This document shows, one piece after another, positions 8,742-17,025 of a DNA stretch of 64,000 bases. The DNA comes from DATLLJ01 sp965229885 (lineage in GTDB: Bacteria > Acidobacteriota > Vicinamibacteria > Vicinamibacterales > CAVVIG01): NCBI GenBank assembly GCA_965229885.1, contig CBDDJX010000003.1:558001-622000 (forward strand), given 5' to 3'. Under the pieces are notes generated by a model. The model saw nothing but the letters and a program-made list of their open reading frames with translations. It did no database searches and was not told the DNA's origin. The translations under genes were made by a program, and so were the position numbers. Every line of letters begins with the position of its first letter. Positions within the stretch are counted from its first letter, which is position 1.

Positions 8742-9221
8742 CTACCGCTGCCGCTCCTTGATTGCCGCGCGCGTTTCGCGCTCGGTCTCGCGCCGCTTAA
8801 TCGTCTCGCGCTTGTCGTATTCCTTCTTGCCCTTCGCGAGACTGACGGCGACCTTCACGCGGCCGTTCTTGAAGTACATCCTGACCGGCACGAGCGTCAT
8901 GCCCTTCTCGACGGTCTTCCCAATCAGCTTCAGGATTTCGTGGCGATGCAGCAGCAGCTTCCGGCGGCGCAGCGGCTCGTGGTCGGCGTAGCCGCGATGG
9001 CTGTACGGACTGATGTGGACGTTGTACAGGTACACTTCCCCGTCCTCGGCACGCGCGAAGCTGTCTCGAAGATTCACGCGTCCCTCGCGGATGGCCTTGA
9101 CCTCTGTTCCGAGCAGGACCACGCCTGCCTCAAAGGTTTCGAGCAGGTGATAGCCGTGGAAGGCCTTGCGGTTTTCCGCGATGCTGGCCTGCGCCTTCTC
9201 GCGTTCGGTCTTTTCAGCCAT
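8742..9221 (-). CDS. smpB: SsrA-binding protein SmpB
   Basis: This 159-residue protein binds tmRNA and delivers it to stalled ribosomes. The OB-fold reads HGYHLLETFEAGVVLLGTEV, KAIREGRVNLRDSFAR and PYSHRGY. The basic C-terminal tail (LAKGKKEYDKRETIKRRE) enters the decoding centre. ATG 9221 is chosen because MAEKTEREKAQ matches the family length; a longer upstream frame exists only as an overlap with pdxA. It overlaps the end of pdxA by 8 bases and is followed 11 bases later by the aminotransferase start, so it belongs to the same minus-strand run. No tmRNA gene is present. Confidence 0.93.
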   Translation of the reverse strand: MAEKTEREKAQASIAENRKAFHGYHLLETFEAGVVLLGTEVKAIREGRVNLRDSFARAEDGEVYLYNVHISPYSHRGYADHEPLRRRKLLLHRHEILKLIGKTVEKGMTLVPVRMYFKNGRVKVAVSLAKGKKEYDKRETIKRRETERETRAAIKERQR

Positions 9222-10110
9222 GGTGATCGCCGGATGACCTTGCCAATCGTGCGGCCAGAAGAACCGCCGCAATCATGCTCTCCGGGTTCGCGACTCCCCT
9301 CCCCGCAATGTCGAACGCCGTCCCGTGATCGACCGACGTCCGGACGATGGGCAGCCCCAGCGTGACATTGACCGCCTCGCCGAACGCGAGGAGCTTCACG
9401 GGAATCAATCCCTGGTCGTGATAGCAGGCGACGACGACGTCGAATTCGCCGCGGTGCGCCCTCAGGAACACGGTGTCGCCTGGAAAGGGGCCAGACACGT
9501 TGATGCCCCGCGCGCGACAGGCCGCGATGGCGGGCGCGATCACGGTCTCCTCCTCACGCCCGAAGAGACCGTGCTCTCCGGCGTGCGGATTGAGACCCGC
9601 AACGGCGAGACGGGGATGCGCCACGCCGTACCGTGGCAGCTCGCTAGCGGTCAGGTCGATCGTCGCCTCGAGGGACGGCTGCGTCAGCGCGCGCGGCACC
9701 TCGGCAAGCGCGATGTGGACCGTAGCGAGCACCACGCGAAGCGCCGGCGAGTGAAACATCATCGCCACGCGCGGTGCACCGGTCAGATGCGCGAGTAGAT
9801 CGGTATGACCGCTCCACGGCAAGCCGGCCAGCCGGAACGCCTCCTTATTGACAGGCGCGGTCGCGATCCCGTCGACCACTCCCTGCCGGGCGTCGTAGAC
9901 CGCGCGGACGATCGTTTCGTACGCGGCACGGCCGGCCTCGCCGCTCAACTTCCCAGGGGTAAATCGTTCGGGATTCGGCGAGGCGTAGAGGATCGGCTCG
10001 CAGACGGCGAGCACACGAGGATTGGCCGCCGCGGCGGCGGCAATCTCCGGACCGATGCCGGCCGGATCGCCCGCCGTAATCGCGATCCGTGGCTTAGGAG
10101 TGCGCTCCAC
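9214..10110 (-). CDS. pdxA: 4-hydroxythreonine-4-phosphate dehydrogenase
   Basis: PdxA oxidises 4-phosphohydroxy-L-threonine in the DXP-dependent pyridoxal 5'-phosphate pathway. The N-terminal ITAGDPAGIGPEI is diagnostic. The metal-binding His residues lie in WSGHTDLLA, NPHAGEHG and CYHDQGLIP. GTG 10110 is taken as the start because the conserved N-terminus begins right after it. The frame stays open upstream, but only as antisense of the Cys-rich end of ricT, which it overlaps by 17 bases. The product has 298 residues, slightly shorter than E. coli PdxA. Confidence 0.9.
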   Translation of the reverse strand: MERTPKPRIAITAGDPAGIGPEIAAAAAANPRVLAVCEPILYASPNPERFTPGKLSGEAGRAAYETIVRAVYDARQGVVDGIATAPVNKEAFRLAGLPWSGHTDLLAHLTGAPRVAMMFHSPALRVVLATVHIALAEVPRALTQPSLEATIDLTASELPRYGVAHPRLAVAGLNPHAGEHGLFGREEETVIAPAIAACRARGINVSGPFPGDTVFLRAHRGEFDVVVACYHDQGLIPVKLLAFGEAVNVTLGLPIVRTSVDHGTAFDIAGRGVANPESMIAAVLLAARLARSSGDHHG

Positions 10111-10885
10111 AGCTGCCGCAGCCACCGCTCCCGCAACCGCCAGAGCCGCACCCGCTCGGATTGTCGCAGCCGCCTTCGTCGCCGCATCCGCCGTGCACGA
10201 CGCCTTTGGCATTGGGCAGCTCGTAGCGCAGGCAGCACTTGAGCCGTCCGCACAAGCCGGACAGCTTCGAGGGGTTCAGACTCAAGTCCTGCTGCTTGGC
10301 CATCTTGATCGACACCGGCTCGAACGCGGTGAGAAACGTCGTGCAGCACAGCGGCCGGCCGCAGGAGCCGTATCCCCCAATCATCTTGGCCGCGTCGCGC
10401 ACGCCGATCTGCCGCATTTCGATTCGGGTCTTGAATTCCACGGCCAGTTCCCTGACGAGCTCGCGAAAATCGACGCGGCCGTCAGCCGTGAAATAGAAGA
10501 CGATCTTTGATCCGTCGAACGCCTGTTCGACGCGCGTCAGCTTCATGCCGAGCCCGCGCTCGTTCACCTTGAGCATGGCGATGCGCTGCACTTCGCGTTC
10601 GCGATGCTGCTGTTTCAGGCGCGAGACAACATCCTCGTGTGTGGCCATGCGAACGACGCGTTGCGGCGAATCGGCAGCGGGTTGCCGCCGGCCGGTGACT
10701 TGCGACGCGCCGTGGACGACCGTGCCGACCGCGAATCCGTTCTCGTCGTGGACGACGACCGACTCACCGGCGTGTGGCGTCACGTCGGATGGGAGATCGT
10801 CGGCGAGAAAGGTCCGCACCCGACCGACGGGATTGAATTTCACCGAAACGAGCCGACCTGGCTTCGCCGTGTCCGGCACCGTCAT
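10094..10885 (-). CDS. ricT: PSP1-domain protein, RicT/YaaT-like, with Cys-Gly-rich tail
   Basis: A 263-residue protein of the PSP1/YaaT (RicT) family. In Bacillus RicT acts with RicA and RicF in RNA processing and sporulation phosphorelay, and the complex carries Fe-S clusters. Conserved parts are the N-terminal VKFNPVGRVRTF, the helix KLTRVEQAFDGSKIVFYFTA and two Cys clusters, SCGRPLCCTTF and GLCGRLKCCLRYE. After residue 230 there is an unusual tail with Cys every few residues (GGCGDEGGC, then repeated GSGGC). It sits between holB and pdxA, a common neighbourhood for PSP1 genes. ATGA coupling joins it to holB. Confidence 0.85.
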   Translation of the reverse strand: MTVPDTAKPGRLVSVKFNPVGRVRTFLADDLPSDVTPHAGESVVVHDENGFAVGTVVHGASQVTGRRQPAADSPQRVVRMATHEDVVSRLKQQHREREVQRIAMLKVNERGLGMKLTRVEQAFDGSKIVFYFTADGRVDFRELVRELAVEFKTRIEMRQIGVRDAAKMIGGYGSCGRPLCCTTFLTAFEPVSIKMAKQQDLSLNPSKLSGLCGRLKCCLRYELPNAKGVVHGGCGDEGGCDNPSGCGSGGCGSGGCGSCGAHS

Positions 10886-11886
10886 AACTCCAGCACCAGC
10901 CAGTCTGCCACGGCTTTCACGTTGGCATTGCGCTCAAGCGCCACGAGCGCGCGGTCCACGGCGGTAAACGCGCGGATGCCGCGGTCGCCCCGGAACGTCT
11001 CGGTCAACCGGTCGAGCGCCGGCCTCACGTCGGGATTAGCGAGGGGGAGCCGGCCGGCGTCGGCGCGCGTCGCCAGCAACTCGATGTCCCGCAGAAGTGA
11101 TCCCATGGCGCGCAGATGAATGGACAGTTGGGCGCGACCTGGAGCGCCGCCGCTGCCCGTGTAGGCCAGCAGATCTTTCGTGCCTTCGATCCGTCGTCGC
11201 GGATCGGGCGTCGATGCCGCATGCACCAGGACCTTTTGCGCCGCATCGCGCGCCTGCACGAACGCTTCGGCGCTGGCTTCGAGTGCGCGACCGAGGCTGC
11301 CGTCCGCCGTCGCGCCAACCGCGCGTGCTTCGGCCTCCGTCTGACCACGAGCGACCAGCGCGCCCGCGATCTCGTTCGGCGAAAGGGGACGGAAGTTGAG
11401 GCGCGGGCAGCGCGAACGGACCGTCGCCAGAAGCACGTCCGGCCGGGCGGTGACGAGGATGAAGACGGACAACGCCGGCGGTTCTTCGAGCGTCTTCAGC
11501 AGCGCGTGCTGCGCGGCGGCCATGAGCGCGTCGGCCTCGTCGATGATGACGACGCGGCGCCGACCCTCGAAGGGGCGATAGGCGGCGCGATCGACGACGT
11601 CGCGAACCTGCTCGATCTTGATCGAACCGGAGTCGCCGGGCGCGAGCACGAGAACGTCGGGATGGACGCCGCGGGCAATACGCGTGCACGCGGCGCAGGT
11701 CCCGCATGCATCGGACTCAGAAGGCTTCAGACAATTGAGCGCCCGCGCCAGCGCGGTCGCCATCAGGCGCTTCCCGATACCAGCGGGTCCGCTGAAAATC
11801 AGGCTCGGCGGCAGCGAGTCGCGCGCGACCGATCGCGCCAGTAACGCGACGATTCGGTGATGGCCGATCACGTCTCGAAATGGCAT
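10882..11886 (-). CDS. holB: DNA polymerase III subunit delta-prime
   Basis: A 334-residue AAA+ subunit of the clamp loader that opens the beta sliding clamp. It has a P-loop-like segment (SGPAGIGKRLMATALARAL), a zinc module (ACGTCAACTRIARG), the DEADALM helix (Walker B region) and a sensor 1 stretch (FILVTARPDVLL ... RCPRL, the SRC-like arginine finger). The C-terminal collar domain is helical. ATG 11886 opens the minus-strand run holB-ricT-pdxA-smpB, a gene order seen in several phyla. The 3' end overlaps ricT as ATGA. Confidence 0.9.
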   Translation of the reverse strand: MPFRDVIGHHRIVALLARSVARDSLPPSLIFSGPAGIGKRLMATALARALNCLKPSESDACGTCAACTRIARGVHPDVLVLAPGDSGSIKIEQVRDVVDRAAYRPFEGRRRVVIIDEADALMAAAQHALLKTLEEPPALSVFILVTARPDVLLATVRSRCPRLNFRPLSPNEIAGALVARGQTEAEARAVGATADGSLGRALEASAEAFVQARDAAQKVLVHAASTPDPRRRIEGTKDLLAYTGSGGAPGRAQLSIHLRAMGSLLRDIELLATRADAGRLPLANPDVRPALDRLTETFRGDRGIRAFTAVDRALVALERNANVKAVADWLVLEL

Positions 11887-12057
11887 GGCGTACCACTCTA
11901 CTACCTAATCGAGCGCGAACTCCTTGCGCCAGGTGACCGTGTAATTCCTTCGTCATGAATCCGTACAGTCGACCTGCCGGTCAAAGTACTAAGTCGTTGA
12001 CCTGACGGCCCTTGCCGCGACGTTCGGCCTGTCACTCGGTTTGCTGGAGGATCAGGC

Positions 12058-12441
12058 GTGCAAACCGCCCGCTTGTCGCATGCACACGATTGCACGCCGA
12101 CGCTGGACGCCGAACGAGCGACGGCGCCAACCCGGCGTCGCCTGCGTTTCGTCGTGGTTCAGGAAACGCCAGGCGTCTGGCTGGTGCGGGGGCTCGAACA
12201 TGATGTCGTGGTCGAAGGCCGCAGCATCGGTGCGGCCATGCGCGCCACCATGAATTTCGTCCGGGCTCACAACGCGTTCAACGTGGGTCACGCTCTCCCG
12301 CCCTTGTCGGCGTTTCCGCCCGCGCCACCGAGTTGCTGGCATGCCTACGGCGCGGGGACGCCGCTGTCGCTGACCCAGCTGGGCATCGCACCGCCCGGCG
12401 ACTGGGAAATCTGCGCCGCTTTCGCGCATCGTCGCCCGTAG
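12058..12441 (+). CDS. conserved hypothetical protein
   Basis: A 127-residue soluble protein starts at GTG 12058, seven bases after a GGAGG Shine-Dalgarno. The middle reads like a small alpha/beta unit (RFVVVQETPGVWLVRGLEHD ... GAAMRATMNFVRAHNAF). A Pro-rich link with aromatic residues (AFPPAPPSCWHAYGAG) and a short conserved-looking tail follow. The pattern resembles the HicB-type fold, with a beta hairpin followed by a helix, but no DNA-binding domain or toxin partner is visible. Function unknown. A dead IS630 begins 100 bases downstream. Confidence 0.55.
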   Translation: MQTARLSHAHDCTPTLDAERATAPTRRRLRFVVVQETPGVWLVRGLEHDVVVEGRSIGAAMRATMNFVRAHNAFNVGHALPPLSAFPPAPPSCWHAYGAGTPLSLTQLGIAPPGDWEICAAFAHRRP

Positions 12442-12541
12442 CCACACCCGCTCGAGAAGCGACGTGGTGCGGCCTGTTAGAAGCGAACGAGACGGGGGCT
12501 CTCGAACTGCACCTTCGATCGCGGAAGTGTTGTCCCACCTA

Positions 12542-13565
12542 GTACTTACTTGTACAGTTCGACGTTAATACGTAGACTGGCGGCATGGGCCGTCCAGCCA
12601 CGGCGATTGTGTTGACGCCAGAAGATCGCGCCACGTTGACTCAGCGTCTGCGCGCGCCCACCAGCGAGCAGCGCGTGGTCGTGCGCGCGCGCATCGTGCT
12701 GGCTGCCGCCGACGGGCAGTCGACCGACGGCATCGCTGAGCAGTTGGCCCTGCGCCCGGCGACCGTGAGTAAGTGGCGGCACCGGTTTGCGACGCAGGGC
12801 GTGGCCGGCCTGGCCGATGCGCCGCGCCCTGGCCCCAGCCGCCGCTACGACGCCGCGAGCGAGCGACGGATTTTGAAGCAGTTGGATGCGCCGCCGCCGG
12901 AGGGCCATGCGACGTGGACGGGGGCGATGGTGGCGACCGCGTTGGGTGAGGTCTCGCCTGACGAAGTGTGGCGCGTGCTGCGCCGCCATGGCATTCACTT
13001 GCGTCGTCGCCGATCCTGGTGCATCAGCACCGACCCGGAATTTGCGCCCAAGGCTACCTGCGGCTGCCGAACGGCACGGCACGGCGCTGCGCGGCTTCAG
13101 TCATGAGTACAAGCGCCACGGCACCAGTTACGTTGTTCGCGGCACTAAATATCGCGACGGGGCAGCTCACGGCGGGGCACTACGCCCGGCGGCGCCGGCG
13201 CGAGTTCCTGGACTTCATGAACGACGTGGTCGCCGGGTACCCTGACCAGGAGTTGCATATCGTGTTGGACAACCTCAACACGCACAAACCGAAACACGAC
13301 CGCTGGCTCGCGCGCCATCCCCGCGTGCATCTCCACTACGCCCCCACGCGGGCCAGCTGGCTCAATCAAATCGAGTGCTGGTTCAGTATCCTCAGTCGGC
13401 GGGCCTTGCAGGGCGCAAGCTTCACCTCGGTGCCGCAGTTACGCGAGGCCATCGACCGCTTCGTCAAGACCTACAATGCGCACGCCACGCCCTTCGAGTG
13501 GCGCAAGCGCGTGGTGCATTCCGTCGGGCTCAAGTATTGTTACGCCGATTTGCGCAGCTAAGTAC
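12542..13565 (+). mobile_element. IS630-family insertion sequence, defective copy
   Basis: Both ends carry related inverted repeats. The left end reads GTACTTACTTGTACAGTTCG and the right end, on the minus strand, reads GTACTTAGCTGCGCAAATCG. A TA dinucleotide flanks each side (12540-12541 and 13566-13567), the target duplication expected of IS630/Tc1-type transposition. Its single gene is damaged (next entry), so it could move only if a transposase were supplied in trans. It lies between a small conserved gene and the two tRNA genes. Confidence 0.85.
12585..13561 (+). pseudogene. IS630 transposase with internal deletion and two small frameshifts
   Basis: The N-terminal helix-turn-helix region is intact (ATVSKWRHRFATQGVAGLAD), followed by the Pro-rich linker and HLRRRRSWCISTDPEFAPK. 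The frame then jumps to AQGYLRLPNG, skipping the segment with the first catalytic Asp of the DDE triad. It shifts to GFSHEYKRHGTS and back to TLFAALNIATGQL. The remainder is good: HIVLDNLNTHKP (second Asp) and SWLNQIECWFSILSRRAL (Glu). The deletion joint falls at GCGCCCAAGGC, consistent with loss between short direct repeats. No active enzyme can be made. Confidence 0.85.
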
Positions 13566-13613
13566 TAACTCAGCCGTTGGACCCGTTCGTACAGGGGAAC
13601 GAGACTGGAAAGT

Positions 13614-13690
<77 letters not shown>

Positions 13691-13707
13691 AATTCAAGCA
13701 TCTTGCG

Positions 13708-13779
13708 TGGGCGGTACAGGATTCGAACCTGTGGCAGCCGGCGTGTAAAGCCGGTGCTCTACCACTGAGCTAACCGCCC
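13708..13779 (-). tRNA. tRNA-Val (TAC)
   Basis: A 72-base cloverleaf lies on the minus strand. The acceptor stem GGGCGGT pairs with ACCGCCC, the anticodon loop reads TTTACAC with anticodon TAC, and the T-arm is GTTCGAATC. The CCA end is not encoded, unlike in the neighbouring tRNA-Asp. It is the first gene of a two-tRNA unit. Confidence 0.95.
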
Positions 13780-13821
13780 TTACGACATCCTTAACTCACA
13801 CTATTGGCCGGTCGCTGCCTG

Positions 13822-14397
13822 CTAAAACGCACCATTATACGCCGCCTTCAACACGAGCAGCAATACAGCCACGGCCAGTCCGACGAGTGCCCGATGCTCA
13901 CGGTTGGCCGTCGCCTGCGCGCGGCTGAAGCGCCGCTGCGGGTCGGTGCCCGCTGCATCCACTCCCGGCACTCCCGGGCGTCCGCGGAGGTAGCCGTCGT
14001 ACCGATCGCCAAAGGCATGGCGCAGAAACGCCTCTTCGTTCCTGATGGCGGCGGTCAGCGTCACGGCGAGATACAGGGCGATCACGCCGCCGACCGCGCC
14101 GCTGTTCGACGCCACCGCCAGCCCGACGCCCATGACGGATGACCCGACATACAGAGGATGCGCACACCAGCGATACGGACCGGACACGGTCACTTCGCGC
14201 GCCTTGTTGAGATGCCCCGAGGCCCACACGCGCAGGCACTCGCCGGCGATGGCGATCAACGTGCCGGCCACGAGCGTGGTACCCGTGGGCCTGGCGAGCC
14301 AGAGCACGAGCGCACCGCTGACAAATCCAAGCGGGACCCGCCTTCGTGCCAGCGCGTCGGCGAGCCAGGCGCGCATTCGCGCAGCGGTCACCGTCAT
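13822..14397 (-). CDS. isoprenylcysteine-methyltransferase-like integral membrane methyltransferase
   Basis: A 191-residue membrane protein of the ICMT/phospholipid methyltransferase (PEMT) type. It has several hydrophobic segments, then the cofactor region VSGPYRWCAHPLYVGSSVMG and the C-terminal NEEAFLRHAFGDRYDGYLRG, both characteristic of this superfamily, which uses S-adenosylmethionine in the membrane. ATG 14397 overlaps the stop of the heptosyltransferase gene as ATGA, which settles the start. It is the last gene of the LPS core run, so a lipid or membrane-sugar substrate is plausible but not shown. Confidence 0.82.
   Translation of the reverse strand: MTVTAARMRAWLADALARRRVPLGFVSGALVLWLARPTGTTLVAGTLIAIAGECLRVWASGHLNKAREVTVSGPYRWCAHPLYVGSSVMGVGLAVASNSGAVGGVIALYLAVTLTAAIRNEEAFLRHAFGDRYDGYLRGRPGVPGVDAAGTDPQRRFSRAQATANREHRALVGLAVAVLLLVLKAAYNGAF
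13834..13863 (-). promoter_or_regulatory. sigma-70-type promoter for the tRNA-Val/tRNA-Asp unit
   Basis: On the minus strand a TTGCTG hexamer (13863-13858) and a perfect TATAAT (13839-13834) are separated by 18 bases. They point at tRNA-Val, whose 5' end is at 13779. The site lies inside the last codons of the upstream methyltransferase gene, so the tRNAs need not depend on readthrough from the LPS cluster. Confidence 0.6.
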
Positions 14398-15413
14398 ATG
14401 GCCGCAAGACGGCGCTCGACGGCGTCCAGCACGTCGGCGACCTCGACATCGAGCAGGCACATCCGATCGCGCGTGCAGCGGCGAAGATGATGGCACTGGC
14501 AGACGAGGTCGCGCGAGATGGTGATGTCGGCCGGCGCCCACGGTCCGTTGCGGGACGGACGGGTCGGGCCATAGATGCCGACGATGGGCGTTCCGAGGGC
14601 CGCCGCCAGATGTGTTGGACCGGTGTCGCCCGAGATCATCAGCGTCGCTCCGCGAACGAGCGCGAGGAGATCGGCGATTGATGTCCCCGGCGACAGCAGC
14701 GCCGCGCCGGAGCCCTCGCGCGCGACCTCCTGCGCGAGCGGCTCCTCGCCGGGCCCCCACGACACGATGGTTTTCAGGCCGTGCCGCTCCTCGATCGCGC
14801 GCGCCACGGCTCCATACCGCGCGGGCGGCCATCGCTTATTGGGCCAGGCGGCCCCTGGATTGACGAGTACGTAGCTGTTCCCCGCACGCTCGCGCATCGC
14901 GCGCGCGATGTCCGTATCAACGCGCTCGATGGGAAATTCTGGCGCCGCCCCTGCGACGCCGACCGTGGTCAGCAGTCCGAGGTTCATCTGCACCACGTGC
15001 GACCGCTCGCGCGGATCGAACATGCCGCCGCCGCCCGGGTCGTACACGTCGGTATAGAACGGACGCGCGGTCCGCTCGCGCAGGTAACTCGACGAAAAGC
15101 CGACCACGCGCGGTGCTCCCGAGAGGCGCGCGAGAAGCGCCGACTTCAGCAACCCCTGCAAATCGAACGCAACGTCGTAGCGGCTCCGTCGAAGCTCACG
15201 AATGATCGCCATCGGCGAGGTGCCCGGCCCGCGATCCCTGATCACCAGCCGGCGATCGACGACCGGCACCAGATCCAGGAACTCGCGATGCTTCGCGCTG
15301 ACGAGCCAGTCGATCCGCGCGGACGGAAACGCGCGGCTGAGCGCTGCCGCGACCGGGATGGCGTGGACGATGTCACCCAGCGCGCCGAGACGGACGAGGA
15401 GGAAACGGGACAC
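14394..15413 (-). CDS. glycosyltransferase family 9, lipopolysaccharide heptosyltransferase (WaaC/RfaF type)
   Basis: A 339-residue GT-B enzyme that transfers L,D-heptose from an ADP-sugar to the LPS inner core. It has the N-terminal LLVRLGALGDIVHAIPVAAA, the mid segment VNPGAAWPNKRWPPARYG and the donor-site motif MISGDTGPTHLAAALGTPIV, then GIYGPTRPSRNGPW. The first motif resembles WaaC (heptosyltransferase I), but subtype cannot be fixed without alignment. It is coupled by ATGA to the methyltransferase downstream and sits 7 bases after the hldE-type gene, so ADP-heptose synthesis and use share one transcript. Confidence 0.87.
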   Translation of the reverse strand: MSRFLLVRLGALGDIVHAIPVAAALSRAFPSARIDWLVSAKHREFLDLVPVVDRRLVIRDRGPGTSPMAIIRELRRSRYDVAFDLQGLLKSALLARLSGAPRVVGFSSSYLRERTARPFYTDVYDPGGGGMFDPRERSHVVQMNLGLLTTVGVAGAAPEFPIERVDTDIARAMRERAGNSYVLVNPGAAWPNKRWPPARYGAVARAIEERHGLKTIVSWGPGEEPLAQEVAREGSGAALLSPGTSIADLLALVRGATLMISGDTGPTHLAAALGTPIVGIYGPTRPSRNGPWAPADITISRDLVCQCHHLRRCTRDRMCLLDVEVADVLDAVERRLAAI

Positions 15414-15420
15414 CTGGTGG

Positions 15421-15903
15421 CTAGTCGCCGGTTGCGGGTTGCTCGATCTTCTGGATGAGGTCGCGCGACGCGTGTTGCTTCGCGTCGCCGACGATCGCGA
15501 TGCGGCCGCCGTACGCCTGCACGACGGCGCGTTCGGGAACGGTGTCCACGCTGTAGTCGGTGCCTTTACAGTGCACGTCAGGCTTGATCCGGCCGAGCAG
15601 GCGCTCGACCGTATCGTCGGCGAAGGTCACGACGTAATCGACGACGCCGAGGGCGGCGACGATTTCGGCGCGCTCGCCCGCGGGCATCATCGGCCGGCCC
15701 CGGCCCTTCAATCGTGCGACGGATGCATCGTCGTTGACCGCGACAATCAGGCGATCGGCTTCGGCGGCGGCGCCTTGCAGATATCGCACGTGCCCGACGT
15801 GCAGCAGATCGAAGCAGCCATTGGCAAACGCGATCGTCCGCCCCGCCACGCGGTCATCCGCGACGGCGGCCATCAGGTCGGACTCGCTCAGCCCCCGTCC
15901 CAC
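15421..15903 (-). CDS. rfaE2: D-glycero-beta-D-manno-heptose 1-phosphate adenylyltransferase (RfaE domain II type)
   Basis: A 160-residue nucleotidyltransferase with the HxGH-type motif FANGCFDLLHVGHVRYLQGA and the second motif region VKCKGTDYS-like (VHCKGTDYSVDTVPERAVV). It activates heptose 1-phosphate with ATP to give ADP-heptose. In E. coli this activity is the C-terminal half of HldE; here it is a separate protein just after the kinase gene. The ATG at 15903 gives the normal N-terminus. Spacing to the upstream kinase is 15 bases. Confidence 0.9.
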   Translation of the reverse strand: MGRGLSESDLMAAVADDRVAGRTIAFANGCFDLLHVGHVRYLQGAAAEADRLIVAVNDDASVARLKGRGRPMMPAGERAEIVAALGVVDYVVTFADDTVERLLGRIKPDVHCKGTDYSVDTVPERAVVQAYGGRIAIVGDAKQHASRDLIQKIEQPATGD

Positions 15904-15918
15904 TCGTTGCCCTCTGCC

Positions 15919-17025
15919 TTACTTCCGCCGCCCTTGAGCCGGTCCCTCCTGGGACCAGGACTCGGGCGAGGTGTCGTGATCGCTCGCCACGGCTGCGGCC
16001 ATCTCCTCGGCCGAGACTGTGGCCGTGCCGCGTTTCATGACGACGAGGCCGCCGGCGTAGTTGGCCAGCCGTGCCGCTTCATAGAACGATGCGCCGGCCG
16101 CGAGCGCCAGGCCGACAGTCGCGATGACGGTGTCGCCAGCGCCGGTGACGTCGGCGACTTCGTCGGATCCAAAGATGGGAATGTGCGCGGTCGGCTGCCT
16201 GGGTTCGAACAGCGCCATGCCGCGACTGCCCCGCGTCACGAGGACCGCGCCCATGCGCGTGCGCTGCAGGAGGCGCCGGCCCGCCTGCTCGAGCGCGGCC
16301 GCGTTGTCAGTCACGCGAATGCCGACGATCTGCTCCACCTCCGATTCGTTCGGCGTGCAGCTTGTGAATCCGCGATAGTCGAGCAGCCGATATCGCGAGT
16401 CGACGAGCAGTGGCACCGGACGCCGCCGCGAACGCCGGTCAAGCGTGCGGCGCACGAGATCGGCGAGGGCGGGCGTGACGAGTCCCGATCCGTAATCGGA
16501 CAGTAGCACGGCGTCGCAGCCGTCGAGCGCGGATTTGATCTCTCGGGTGTATGAGCGGCTCTCCGCGTCGGTCAGCGGCAGGTCGATCTCGCGATCGATC
16601 CGCACAATCTGCTGCTTGGCGGAATGCACGCCGCCCGCGAGAATGCGCGTCTTCACAGGCGTGCGGTATTCGCGGGCGCGCACGACGGGCGAGCGATCGA
16701 CGCCGCGATGAAAGCTCGCGAGCAGCCGGCGGCCCTCGGGATCCGCGCCGACCACGCCCACGAGACGCGCGCGGCCGCCGAGGGCCGCGACGTTATTGGC
16801 CGCGTTGCCAGCCCCGCCGGCCACCATCTCCGTGGTGTCGTACTTGAGAATCAGGACCGGCGCTTCCCTGGACACACGGGCGACCTCGCCGTAGATGAAC
16901 TCGTCGGCAATGATGTCGCCGACGACGAGCACACGGCGGTTCGAAAAGCCGTCGATGAGCGCGAGGAGCCGCTCCTTGCGCTCGGCTTCGCCGGGCTGCG
17001 GATGAACGGAACGGCCAATCAGCAT
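15919..17025 (-). CDS. rfaE1: D-glycero-beta-D-manno-heptose-7-phosphate kinase (RfaE domain I type)
   Basis: A 368-residue ribokinase-family (PfkB) enzyme phosphorylating heptose 7-phosphate. Evidence is the N-terminal VLVVGDIIADEFIYGEVARV, the first PfkB signature GGAGNAANNVAALGG, and the C-terminal active-site signature DVTGAGDTVIATVGLALA with the catalytic Asp. ATG 17025 is preferred because the conserved protein begins there and because it overlaps the gmhB stop by 7 bases; the frame extends upstream only as antisense of gmhB. It acts between GmhB and the adenylyltransferase of the same operon. Confidence 0.9.
   Translation of the reverse strand: MLIGRSVHPQPGEAERKERLLALIDGFSNRRVLVVGDIIADEFIYGEVARVSREAPVLILKYDTTEMVAGGAGNAANNVAALGGRARLVGVVGADPEGRRLLASFHRGVDRSPVVRAREYRTPVKTRILAGGVHSAKQQIVRIDREIDLPLTDAESRSYTREIKSALDGCDAVLLSDYGSGLVTPALADLVRRTLDRRSRRRPVPLLVDSRYRLLDYRGFTSCTPNESEVEQIVGIRVTDNAAALEQAGRRLLQRTRMGAVLVTRGSRGMALFEPRQPTAHIPIFGSDEVADVTGAGDTVIATVGLALAAGASFYEAARLANYAGGLVVMKRGTATVSAEEMAAAVASDHDTSPESWSQEGPAQGRRK

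Noticed and set aside
10111..10212. An N-terminal extension of PdxA (Ala-rich, about 34 residues).
   Set aside because: It is the antisense-like register of the Cys-Gly-rich end of the ricT-like gene; the conserved PdxA start follows GTG 10110.
11980..11996. AAGTACTAA near 11982, resembling the right end of the IS630 element.
   Set aside because: Only nine bases match and no opposite end or duplication is seen; chance is likely.
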